From Arthrobacter sp. B3I9 (GTDB lineage: Bacteria > Actinomycetota > Actinomycetes > Actinomycetales > Micrococcaceae), in assembly GCF_030816935.1 (NCBI RefSeq), contig NZ_JAUSYO010000001.1, positions 3,906,001-3,970,000 of the forward strand: a stretch of DNA of 64,000 bases. The letters are read 5' to 3'. Shown here piece after piece: positions 26,686 through 34,424 of this stretch. The notes beneath the pieces were generated by a model. The model ran no database searches. It saw only the letters and a list, made by a program, of their open reading frames with translations, and was not told the DNA's origin. A program made the position numbers and the translations under genes. Every line of letters begins with the position of its first letter. Position 1 is the stretch's first letter.

Positions 26686-27543
26686 TTACTTGGCTAATGC
26701 GTTGTAGGCGTCACGCACGTAGGCATCCGAAGCCCGGAGCTCACGGCCGATCTTCTCCAGGCTCCAACCGTGCGTTCCGTGGCACTTCAGGCTGGCGGCG
26801 CCCTGATAGCCTGCGCGGTGCAGCTCCGAAAGCAGGAACCTATGGTCCAGCGTCCCGTCGGGTGAGGGCAGCTGCTTCTCGCCGGGCCCGAAGTTCAGGC
26901 CATCCACACCGTGGCGGTAGCCGCGGTCGACGTCCCAGATGTAGTAGTAAAAGAGCCTTTTGCGTTCGGTCAGGAACGTGATGACCTCGCTGATCGTCTC
27001 CTGCATGACCCACAGGTGCGGCGGCGCCAGGCAGACGCCCAGGTAGGGATCGTCGATGTCGCGCACCAGGCGTTTGATCTGGGCAAACGTGTCGACGCCC
27101 TCGTCCCACCGTTTGTCTTCGTTGCCACCGGCTTCAAAGTCGGCGGAAAAGGGAACCGTCAGATGGTTCTCAACCGCAATCCGCACACCTGCGCGGGCCC
27201 CTGCTTCCACTATCGGCGGCAGAAAGGACCCCACAAAGTCCGGGTAGTTTGCTTCGCAATCGAAAATGACGGTGTCGATGCCCAACTGGGAAGCGAACTC
27301 AACGCGTTCCAGTATCTCGTCCTGGTTCTTTCCATAGACGGTGAGACCGGAAGGCTTCATTCCGTACTTATCGAGGAGGTCGCGGATCTTTCCGGGATCG
27401 TCCCCCGGGTTGACGTGATGCGCCAAGGGAGCCGCCGAAGACCAGAGGTTGACCTCCTTAAAGCCGATGTCAGCGAGGTCTCTGAGTGCCTCTTCAAGGG
27501 ACATGTCGTGGTACGGGAGGATCTCTGCGGTGTAGCGGAACAT
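26686..27543 (-). CDS. TIM-barrel sugar isomerase/epimerase with atypical active site (copy C)
   Basis: A 285-residue xylose-isomerase-like barrel protein. The fold signature is clear (ALRDLADIGFKEVNLWSS, LLDKYGMKPSGLTVYG, and Glu in VRIAVENHLTVP). The usual second and later ligands are changed: the DxxH segment reads GVCLAPPHLW, and the final strand reads ASLKCHGTHGW instead of an acidic residue. It therefore may bind metal differently or catalyse an elimination or hydration step. It is downstream of the second zinc dehydrogenase on the same strand (45-base gap), forming a two-gene operon divergent from the second ABC operon. Confidence 0.72.
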   Translation of the reverse strand: MFRYTAEILPYHDMSLEEALRDLADIGFKEVNLWSSAAPLAHHVNPGDDPGKIRDLLDKYGMKPSGLTVYGKNQDEILERVEFASQLGIDTVIFDCEANYPDFVGSFLPPIVEAGARAGVRIAVENHLTVPFSADFEAGGNEDKRWDEGVDTFAQIKRLVRDIDDPYLGVCLAPPHLWVMQETISEVITFLTERKRLFYYYIWDVDRGYRHGVDGLNFGPGEKQLPSPDGTLDHRFLLSELHRAGYQGAASLKCHGTHGWSLEKIGRELRASDAYVRDAYNALAK

Positions 27544-27588
27544 GCTGCTTGTCCTTTTCCTAGGTGCCGGTCGCTGGTGCGTTCGCGG

Positions 27589-28620
27589 TTAGCTCCACAC
27601 AAATACGGCTTTTTCGGTCTCACGCCGGTCGAAGGCACCGAAGGCCTGCTCGGCATCTTCCAATGAATATTCATGACTGATGATCGCTTCGACGTCGACC
27701 TTGTTGTCGTCGACAAAGCGCAGAATCTCCTGCCATTCACCGATCGGGAAGTACCAACCGCCGACCACGGTGAGGAGTTTGCGGATGACCTGGTCACTGG
27801 GGTTGATCTGCGTGGCACGGGACTCACCGACGAAAGCCACGCATCCCAGCTTCGCCGCGGCGTCCAAAGCGGTGTTCTGGCCCGCCGGGTTGCCGGAGCA
27901 GTCGATTGCCGCCTCGACGCCGCGGCCGCCGGTCATTGCGAGGATCGCTTCGACGGCGTCCGAATCTTTACTGTTCACGACGTCGTCCGCGCCGAGAGCT
28001 CGCGCTTGCTGCAAACGCTCATCGAGGATATCGACGGCGATCACGCGGGCGCCGAAGGCTTTGGCTACAAGAACGGCCGCCGACCCCATGGGCCCGAGGC
28101 CAATGACGGCGACGGTCTTGTTGCCGCTGACTGCCATCTTTTTCTGCACGTGGTACTGGCTGCCGATCATGTCGGTCATGACAGCGCCGGCTTTGAAGCT
28201 GAAGTGGTCGGGCAACGGCAAAGCGTTCCTGGCCGCAATGGTGAAATAGTCGGCGTCCCCTCCGGGGAAGTCGAACCCGAAACAACTCCATTCGGCGCAC
28301 AGCATCGAGTAACCCTGGCCGCAGTACTCACAGTGGCCACACCCGACAGCAAGATGAGCCGCGACGCGGTCTCCCACACGGATGCCATTGACCGCTTCTC
28401 CGACCGCCACCACAACCCCTGCGGCCTCGTGGCCAGGTACGACGCCTCCAGTCCCGGCGGCGTCTCCTCCGACGATCGGGGTGCCATAGTAGAGGCTCAT
28501 ATCGCTCCGGCAGATGGCGGAGGCCCGGGTCTCCACCAGGACTTCATGGGATGCCGGCTCCGGCCGTTCGCGGTCTGCAACCAGGACCTTTTTGTCCCCC
28601 GGAAGAATTACTGCACGCAT
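27589..28620 (-). CDS. Zinc-binding alcohol dehydrogenase (second MDR enzyme)
   Basis: A 343-residue MDR dehydrogenase. Catalytic zinc residues are in SAICRSDMS (Cys near 37) and GHEAAG (near 64); the structural zinc site CGHCEYCGQGYSMLC lies near residues 92-106; the dinucleotide motif is VIGLGPMGS near 170. It differs clearly from the dehydrogenase at 20517 and is not a duplicate. GGAG sits 8 bases before the ATG at 28620; a TTG precedes it directly. First gene of a minus-strand operon whose promoter (TTGACA as complement of 28751-28756) lies in the shared divergent region. Confidence 0.85.
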   Translation of the reverse strand: MRAVILPGDKKVLVADRERPEPASHEVLVETRASAICRSDMSLYYGTPIVGGDAAGTGGVVPGHEAAGVVVAVGEAVNGIRVGDRVAAHLAVGCGHCEYCGQGYSMLCAEWSCFGFDFPGGDADYFTIAARNALPLPDHFSFKAGAVMTDMIGSQYHVQKKMAVSGNKTVAVIGLGPMGSAAVLVAKAFGARVIAVDILDERLQQARALGADDVVNSKDSDAVEAILAMTGGRGVEAAIDCSGNPAGQNTALDAAAKLGCVAFVGESRATQINPSDQVIRKLLTVVGGWYFPIGEWQEILRFVDDNKVDVEAIISHEYSLEDAEQAFGAFDRRETEKAVFVWS

Positions 28621-28730
28621 CAACGCGACTCCTTCTTGTCGTCTTTGTCCCGGTGAGCACTGCCCGCTGAGTCGGCGTGCCGACCGGTGCCTTACGGCCC
28701 GCCCTTAGTTCGGACGCCTGTATCGAGTAT

Positions 28731-28754
28731 GACATCGGACACACGTCCTATGTC
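28731..28754 (-). promoter_or_regulatory. Second dyad, inside the dehydrogenase promoter
   Basis: GACATCGGAC, ACAC, GTCCTATGTC form a 10-4-10 inverted repeat with one mismatched pair; flanking GTAT/ATAC extends it with one bulge. On the minus strand it lies just after the -35 TTGACA (28751-28756) and reaches the -10-like CATACT, a placement typical for a repressor site. Its sequence is unrelated to the AAAGTC dyads. Confidence 0.5.
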
Positions 28755-28764
28755 AATACGCATA

Positions 28765-28805
28765 CAAAAGTCCGTGCGACTTTTGCTTGACCGAAAGCAA
28801 AAGTC
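28765..28805. promoter_or_regulatory. Composite triple half-site operator between divergent sugar operons
   Basis: Three AAAAGTC half-sites build two overlapping dyads: CAAAAGTC, 5 bases, GACTTTTG (28765-28785) and GACTTTTGCTT, 6 bases, AAGCAAAAGTC (28778-28805). Both arms are perfect. The second dyad covers the -35 and spacer of the plus-strand promoter. The left half-site context CATACAAAAGTC also occurs at the first sugar operon. It is probably bound by the ROK regulator. Confidence 0.65.
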
Positions 28806-28815
28806 CCCCTAGTCT
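28787..28815 (+). promoter_or_regulatory. Promoter of the second ABC operon
   Basis: TTGACC (28787-28792), 17 bases, TAGTCT (28810-28815). The spacer contains AAGCAAAAGTC, one arm of the operator-like dyad. The start codon of the binding protein lies 86 bases downstream, leaving a leader of about 80 bases with no obvious structure. Confidence 0.6.
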
Positions 28816-28901
28816 GTTGTGAGACGGATCACCGTCCGCACAAACGGGAAGCATGCCGGCTGTGTTCCAAGGGCCGACGTCCGGATACGAAAGACAGGCA
28901 C

Positions 28902-30329
28902 ATGTTCAAAACTCAAAGTCGAGTGGCAAAATCTCGCCTGGTTACGGGGCTTGGCGTCGTCGCCACCGCAGCCCTGCTGACAACGGGGTGCACGGCCAAC
29001 GCCCCAGCCCCCAGCGCCAGTGCTGCGAAACCAGCCGAACTCAAGATGCTGTACACCACCGACGAGGCCAACAGCGCGGCTGTGGCGTCTCTTATCCCGC
29101 AGTTCAAGGAAAAGTTCGGCATCGATCTTAAGATCGACAACCAGCCGTATGACGCTCTCCAGCAGAAAGTCTTTTCCGAGTTCGCGTCCGGCAGCAGCTA
29201 CTACGACGTCGTGGTCGTTGACACCCCATGGGCCCCTGCCCTGGTGCAGAACCTGGAACCACTGAGTCCTTACCTCCAAAACAAGGACCTGAACCCTGCA
29301 AGCGCGGAATCCAACGTGGGCGACTTCGTTCCCAAGGTCTTTTATGACACAGCTGTTTACAACGCCGAGTCGCCGGTAAAGCGGTACGCGGACGAGACCG
29401 CCAAACCGGACGTCTCCGCGATCAAGAACGCCGGGTTCGACGTTTACGGGCTTCCCATCCAATCGAATGTCGCCGTCATGGCATACCGCAGCGATCTCTT
29501 CAACGATCCGCAGCAGCAGGCCAACTTCAAGGCGAAGTACGGCAAGGACCTGAAAGTCCCGACCACCTGGGACGAGTACGCCCAGGCGGCCGAATTCTTC
29601 ACCCAGCCTGACAAGAACCTCTTCGGCACCACCGTCATGGCCGGTGTAGGCGACTGGGCCACCGATGACTTCAAGACCCTCCTGGCGTCCTTCGGCGGCG
29701 ACGGCACCCTTGTCACCCAGGATCTCAAGCTCGCCTTCGACTCGCCGGAAGGCGTGGAGGCGTTGACCTATTACTCCAAGCTGGCGCAGAGCGGCCATGT
29801 ACCGCCGGGCAGCACTTCGGCCGACTGGGGCACCACCGCCGAGTCGTTCGACAGTGGACTCACCGCGATGACCATCAACTACCACGACCTCAAACTCGGC
29901 GACAACGTCAAGGGGGGAACCATCGGTTATGCGCCGGTGCCCAAGGCGAAAGCAGCCGGCCCGCACTTCGGAACGTGGATGCTGAGTGTCAACAAGAACT
30001 CGAAGAACAAGGAATGGGCCTACCAGGCCATCAGCTGGTTGACTGCCGCAGAGCAGCAGACGACGATGACGGCGAAGTCCCTCCATCCCAGCCGTTCCTC
30101 GGTGTACTCCTCCATCAAGAGCGACAATCCCATGGCACCGTTTTACGCGACCCTCGGGAAATCGCTTGAGGTAGGTGTGGGCCGCGCCCGCCTGACCAAC
30201 TACACGGAGGTCAGCCACGAGGTTGCTGTAGCCGTGAACAATGCGGCCACGGGTTCCGCCTCGCCCCAGGACGCTCTGAAGACCGCGTCCGGCAAGGTGT
30301 CCACCCTCCTTAAGTCTGCGGGCTACTGA
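28902..30329 (+). CDS. Sugar ABC transporter, substrate-binding lipoprotein (second CUT1 system)
   Basis: A 475-residue family-1 solute-binding lipoprotein. The signal peptide ends in the lipobox LLTTGC (Cys near residue 30), followed by an Ala/Pro/Ser linker. The mature part has FASGSSYYDVVVVDTPWAPALVQNLEPLSPY and LTDP-less but typical C-terminal helices. It shares only the general fold with the binding protein at 21.6 kb, so the two systems probably bind different ligands. First gene of the operon running to 35420. Confidence 0.88.
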   Translation: MFKTQSRVAKSRLVTGLGVVATAALLTTGCTANAPAPSASAAKPAELKMLYTTDEANSAAVASLIPQFKEKFGIDLKIDNQPYDALQQKVFSEFASGSSYYDVVVVDTPWAPALVQNLEPLSPYLQNKDLNPASAESNVGDFVPKVFYDTAVYNAESPVKRYADETAKPDVSAIKNAGFDVYGLPIQSNVAVMAYRSDLFNDPQQQANFKAKYGKDLKVPTTWDEYAQAAEFFTQPDKNLFGTTVMAGVGDWATDDFKTLLASFGGDGTLVTQDLKLAFDSPEGVEALTYYSKLAQSGHVPPGSTSADWGTTAESFDSGLTAMTINYHDLKLGDNVKGGTIGYAPVPKAKAAGPHFGTWMLSVNKNSKNKEWAYQAISWLTAAEQQTTMTAKSLHPSRSSVYSSIKSDNPMAPFYATLGKSLEVGVGRARLTNYTEVSHEVAVAVNNAATGSASPQDALKTASGKVSTLLKSAGY

Positions 30330-30361
30330 GTGATATCGACGTTCTCCAAGGAGCACCAATC

Positions 30362-31342
30362 ATGAAATCCACAGCAGTCGTTTCCGATGCTGGATTGCAG
30401 GCTCGGCCGTCCCGCCGCGAGCACGGTCACAACCCGACCGTTCCGCGCGGCGGGAAGCGCCCGTCGTGGAAAAAAAGGTCGGCCCCCTGGGCCTACATGG
30501 CACCCTCCATGATCGTCCTGCTGCTGATGACGGTCGCTCCGGCCATCTTCATCTTCTACTCGGCCTTCCGCAACGATAAGATCCTCGGCGGCGCCGGAAG
30601 GTTCGTGGGGCTGAACAACTTCATTGAGGCAGTCACGAACGCCTCAGTCCGCCACGCGTTCCTGATTACGTTCGCCTTCGTGGCAGTTGCCGTCATCCTG
30701 GAGATGCTGCTCGGGTTTGCGCTGGCGCTGCCGTTGGCGGCCCAGACGACGGCCAACAAAGTGGGGGCGGCGCTGATGCTGCTGCCCTTCGCGGTGACGC
30801 CCGCCGTGGCGGCGATGATCTTCAAGCAGCTGCTCAACCCGAACTACGGCTGGGTGGGCTACTACCTGGGCTACCTCGGATTCCCCCGGGGGATCGATCT
30901 CCTGGGCGACCCGACTTCGGCCTGGATCGTTCTCATCATCCTCGACATGTGGCAATGGACGCCCTTCATCGCACTGATCCTGATGGCGGGACTACAGTCC
31001 CTGCCCGGGGAACCACGGGAAGCCGCTCTGGTTGACGGCGCGACTCCTTGGCAGATGTTCCGGCACATCACGTTGCCGGCCATGGTGCCTTTTATTGCTA
31101 TCGCGGCGGTCCTGCGCACCATCCAGGCATTCAAGACCTTCGACGCATTCAAGATCCTGACCGGCGGAGGCCCGGGCGAGTCCACCGAAATCATCAATCT
31201 CGGCATCTTCCGCGTCGGGCTTCAAAGCTTCAACGTGGGTCTGGCCTGCGCCCTGGGCGTGATCTTCCTGATCATTCTCTCCCTTCTGATACCGATCATG
31301 CTGCGCGTCATTGGACGCCAGTCCGATCCTGAGGAAATGTAA
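30362..31342 (+). CDS. Sugar ABC transporter permease 1 (second system)
   Basis: A 326-residue permease with a 45-residue basic tail (RREHGHNPTVPRGGKRPSWK) and six helices. The EAA loop is visible as EPREAALVDGATPWQMFRHI in the second half (about residue 220). AAGGAG precedes the ATG. Its stop overlaps the next ATG (TAATG), coupling it to permease 2. As in the first system there is no ATPase gene in the operon. Confidence 0.9.
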   Translation: MKSTAVVSDAGLQARPSRREHGHNPTVPRGGKRPSWKKRSAPWAYMAPSMIVLLLMTVAPAIFIFYSAFRNDKILGGAGRFVGLNNFIEAVTNASVRHAFLITFAFVAVAVILEMLLGFALALPLAAQTTANKVGAALMLLPFAVTPAVAAMIFKQLLNPNYGWVGYYLGYLGFPRGIDLLGDPTSAWIVLIILDMWQWTPFIALILMAGLQSLPGEPREAALVDGATPWQMFRHITLPAMVPFIAIAAVLRTIQAFKTFDAFKILTGGGPGESTEIINLGIFRVGLQSFNVGLACALGVIFLIILSLLIPIMLRVIGRQSDPEEM

Positions 31343-32202
31343 TGACAACCACTGCACCATCCGTCCGGCGAGGTCTGATTGCTCGAGTGATCATTGGCCG
31401 CACCTTCCTTTGGGCCTGGCTCATTGTGGGCCTGGTGCCCCTGCTGTTCATGCTCGTCACCTCCATCAAACCGGCCGGTCTGGCGAACCAGATACCGCCG
31501 GCCTGGCTGTTTACACCGACCCTTGAAAACTACGCCTCCGTCCTCTCGGCAGGCGGCGGGAAATCTGAAAGCTTCGGGCAGCTCCTGCTCAACAGCGCGA
31601 TCGTGAGCCTTGGCGCGACTTTGCTGGCGATCGCGGTCGGGGTCCCGGCCGCCTACGCCCTGACGATGAGGGAATTCCGCGCGCGGAAGGGGCTGTCATC
31701 CTGGATACTCTCCACCTACATGTTTCCGCCCATTGTCGCGGTCATCCCGATCTTCGTTTTCGCCGGCCGTCTTGGCCTCATCGACACTTATCCCGTGCTC
31801 ATCGTCCCCTACGCCGCTTTCAACCTTCCGATCGTGGTGTGGATCCTCCGCAGCTCGATCCTGCAGCTCCCGTACGAGATCCAGGAGGCGGCCATGGTGG
31901 ACGGCGCTTCCAGCTGGAACATCCTGCGGCGGATCATCTGGCCGCTGCTGGTGCCGTCGGTTGCGACAGCAGCGGTGCTGACGATCGTCCTGTCCTGGAA
32001 CGAGTTCCTTTTCGCCCTGTCGCTCACCCGCAGCGGTGCCAAGACAGCTCCGGTCGGCCTGCAGCAATTCACGGGCATGTACGGAACCGACTGGGGCAAC
32101 ATCACCTCAGCCGCCACGCTCATTGTCGCGCCGATTCTTGTCCTGATGATCATCCTGCGGCGCCAGATGGTCGCCGGCCTCTCTTTCGGTGCCGTGAAGT
32201 GA
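31342..32202 (+). CDS. Sugar ABC transporter permease 2 (second system)
   Basis: A 286-residue MalG-type permease with six helices. The EAA loop reads EIQEAAMVDGASSWNILRRI near residue 180 and the C-terminus is MVAGLSFGAVK, very like the equivalent protein at 23.9 kb (LVRGLSLGAVK). Its last codons overlap the start of the following oxidoreductase gene by 4 bases (GTGA). Confidence 0.9.
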   Translation: MTTTAPSVRRGLIARVIIGRTFLWAWLIVGLVPLLFMLVTSIKPAGLANQIPPAWLFTPTLENYASVLSAGGGKSESFGQLLLNSAIVSLGATLLAIAVGVPAAYALTMREFRARKGLSSWILSTYMFPPIVAVIPIFVFAGRLGLIDTYPVLIVPYAAFNLPIVVWILRSSILQLPYEIQEAAMVDGASSWNILRRIIWPLLVPSVATAAVLTIVLSWNEFLFALSLTRSGAKTAPVGLQQFTGMYGTDWGNITSAATLIVAPILVLMIILRRQMVAGLSFGAVK

Positions 32203-33401
32203 CGGTTCCCGAGGGTGACGGCGCCACACCGCGGCCCCTGGGCGTGGCCATGATCGGCTACGCCTTCATGGGCAAGGCCCACTCGCATGCCTGGCGGAAC
32301 GTTGGCAGCTACTTCGACGTTCCCGCGTTTGAGCAGAAAGTCCTCGTGGGCCGGAACTCCGCCGGTGCCGCTGCCGCAGCCGCCAAGTACGGCTGGGCGG
32401 ACTCATCCACGGACTGGCGCTCGGTCATACGGCGCGAGGACATCGACATCGTGGACATCTGTGCCCCGGGCTTTCTGCATGCGGAAATCGCGGTCGCCGC
32501 GCTCGCCGCAGGCAAGCATGTTCTCGTGGAAAAGCCTCTGGCAAACACTTTGGCCGAAGCCGAATCCATGGCCGCGGCAGCCCGCGAGGCCCGCGCGGGA
32601 GGTGTGCAGTCCATGGTGGGCTTCAACTACCGCCGCGTCCCGGCCCTCGCCCTGGCGCGGGAACTGATCGCCGAAGGCCGGATCGGAACGGTCCGGCACG
32701 TGCGCGCGGCGTATCTGCAGGACTGGCTGGCGGATCCGGAGTCGCCCATGAGCTGGCGCCTCAAGCGGGAAACGGCCGGTTCCGGGGCCCTGGGCGACAT
32801 CGCCTCGCATGCGATCGACCAGGTGCTGTTCCTGCTGCGGGACCACGTCACGGAGGTTTCCGGGCGGACGCACACCTTCACGACGCACCGCCCGGGGACG
32901 CAGGGGCTGGAGGAAGTAACGGTCGACGACGCTGCCTGGGCCACGCTGACGCTGGCCTCCGGGGCGGTCGCCTCGGTTGAGGTTTCCCGGGTGGCCACGG
33001 GACAGAAAAACTCGCTCAAGCTGGAGATTTACGGTGACAAAGGCTCGCTCGTGTTCGATCTGGAGGACCTGAACGAACTTCGCTTCCTTGACGCCACCGT
33101 GCCCGTCCGGGAACAGGGGTTCCGCCGGATCCTCGTCAACGAACCTGAGCATCCATATATCGACGCGTGGTGGCCGCAGGGCCACATCCTCGGGTGGGAG
33201 CACACTTTCACGCACGAAATCCGGGACTTCCTGACGGCCATCAACAGCGGAGCCGAGCCGTCGCCGTCGTTCGATGACGGACTTGCTGTCCAGCGGATCC
33301 TGGCCGCGGTGGAGGAAAGCGCAGCTGCAAAAGGCGCGCTGATCCAGTTGGCGTCCCCGGTTAAATCGCCGGCTAAATCCCCGGTCACAGAAGGAGCGTG
33401 A
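32199..33401 (+). CDS. Gfo/Idh/MocA oxidoreductase, levoglucosan-dehydrogenase-like
   Basis: A 400-residue NAD(P)-dependent sugar oxidoreductase. The Rossmann start is VAMIGYAFMGKAHSHAWRN, the catalytic Lys is in EKPL near residue 113, and MVGFNYRRVPAL, AAYLQDW and GSGALGDIASHAIDQ are the segments I associate with levoglucosan dehydrogenase and related enzymes that oxidise C3 of glucosides. The start is inferred as the GTG at 32199, which overlaps the permease stop; the frame stays open upstream without a site. With the downstream TIM-barrel enzyme this suggests oxidation followed by elimination, hydration or isomerisation. Confidence 0.82.
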   Translation: MTVPEGDGATPRPLGVAMIGYAFMGKAHSHAWRNVGSYFDVPAFEQKVLVGRNSAGAAAAAAKYGWADSSTDWRSVIRREDIDIVDICAPGFLHAEIAVAALAAGKHVLVEKPLANTLAEAESMAAAAREARAGGVQSMVGFNYRRVPALALARELIAEGRIGTVRHVRAAYLQDWLADPESPMSWRLKRETAGSGALGDIASHAIDQVLFLLRDHVTEVSGRTHTFTTHRPGTQGLEEVTVDDAAWATLTLASGAVASVEVSRVATGQKNSLKLEIYGDKGSLVFDLEDLNELRFLDATVPVREQGFRRILVNEPEHPYIDAWWPQGHILGWEHTFTHEIRDFLTAINSGAEPSPSFDDGLAVQRILAAVEESAAAKGALIQLASPVKSPAKSPVTEGA

Positions 33402-33402
33402 C

Positions 33403-34413
33403 ATGACGGATCCGCTTCGAATCGGGGTGCTCGGGGCATCCCGCATAAGTCCGACCTCCATTGTTGAGCCCGCCAGGCTGACGGGCGCACGCCTGGTCGC
33501 TGTGGCCGCACGGGACCGCGGGCGGGCGGAGAATTTCGCGGAGCAACACGGGGTCGAACGGGTTCACCAGACCTATGCCGACGTCATCTCCGACCCGGAG
33601 GTGGAGGCCATCTACAACCCCCTCGCCAACGGCCTGCATGCCGAGTGGAACCTGGCTGCCATTGCCGCCGGAAAACATGTCCTCTCGGAGAAACCCTTCG
33701 CGGCCGACGCTCCTGAGGCCCGGGAAGTGCGCGACGCCGGCAAACGCGCCGGCGTCGCCGTCGTCGACGGTTTTCACTACCTTTACCACCCGGTGACAAG
33801 ACGACTCCACGAATTGCTGGGTTCAGGCGAACTCGGGGAACTGCAACGGGTCGAGACGACCATGAGGATCCCCGCTCCGGCACCCGAGGACCCCCGCTGG
33901 TCGCTCGCCCTGGCCGGCGGCGCCCTCATGGATCTGGGCTGTTACAGTCTCCATGCCGTCCGCGCGATAGCTCCGTGGGCAGGCGGGGAACCCCGGCTGG
34001 TCGGTGCCCGCGGCGGCGAGCGGGCAGGGCTCCCGGGCGTGGACGAATGGGTTGATGCCGACCTGGTTTACCCCTCGGGCGTGACGGCGTCGGCGCAATG
34101 CCACATGGCGGCGGAGGGCCGGGAGATGACCTACCGCCTCATCGGCAGCAAGGGCCAGGCAACGGTGGCGAACTTCGTTCTTCCGCACACCGATGACCGC
34201 CTGTTCGTGAAGACTGCCGCGGGCGAGCGGGTGGAGCAGCTCGGTACCCGGTCGTCCTACACCTACGAGCTTGAGGCGTTCACGGAACTGGTGCGCAACG
34301 GAGTCCCGATGCCCACCGACAGCGACGATGCCGTCCGCACCATGGAACTGATCGACGAGAGCTACCGGGCCATCGGCCTCGAGTCCCGACCCCGCCACCG
34401 TCCTGCCGACTGA
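33403..34413 (+). CDS. Gfo/Idh/MocA oxidoreductase (second)
   Basis: A 336-residue protein with a Rossmann start LRIGVLGASRISPTSIVEPA, catalytic-type Lys in SEKPFAAD near residue 96, and GGALMDLGCYSLHAVRAI near residue 180. The last motif is typical of the dihydrodiol-dehydrogenase/xylose-dehydrogenase branch. It is therefore not a duplicate of its neighbour. It could reduce a 3-keto sugar formed by the first oxidoreductase or oxidise an aldose. AAGGAG at 33391 precedes the ATG, one base after the previous stop. Confidence 0.83.
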   Translation: MTDPLRIGVLGASRISPTSIVEPARLTGARLVAVAARDRGRAENFAEQHGVERVHQTYADVISDPEVEAIYNPLANGLHAEWNLAAIAAGKHVLSEKPFAADAPEAREVRDAGKRAGVAVVDGFHYLYHPVTRRLHELLGSGELGELQRVETTMRIPAPAPEDPRWSLALAGGALMDLGCYSLHAVRAIAPWAGGEPRLVGARGGERAGLPGVDEWVDADLVYPSGVTASAQCHMAAEGREMTYRLIGSKGQATVANFVLPHTDDRLFVKTAAGERVEQLGTRSSYTYELEAFTELVRNGVPMPTDSDDAVRTMELIDESYRAIGLESRPRHRPAD

Positions 34414-34424
34414 AGGAGCCTGAC

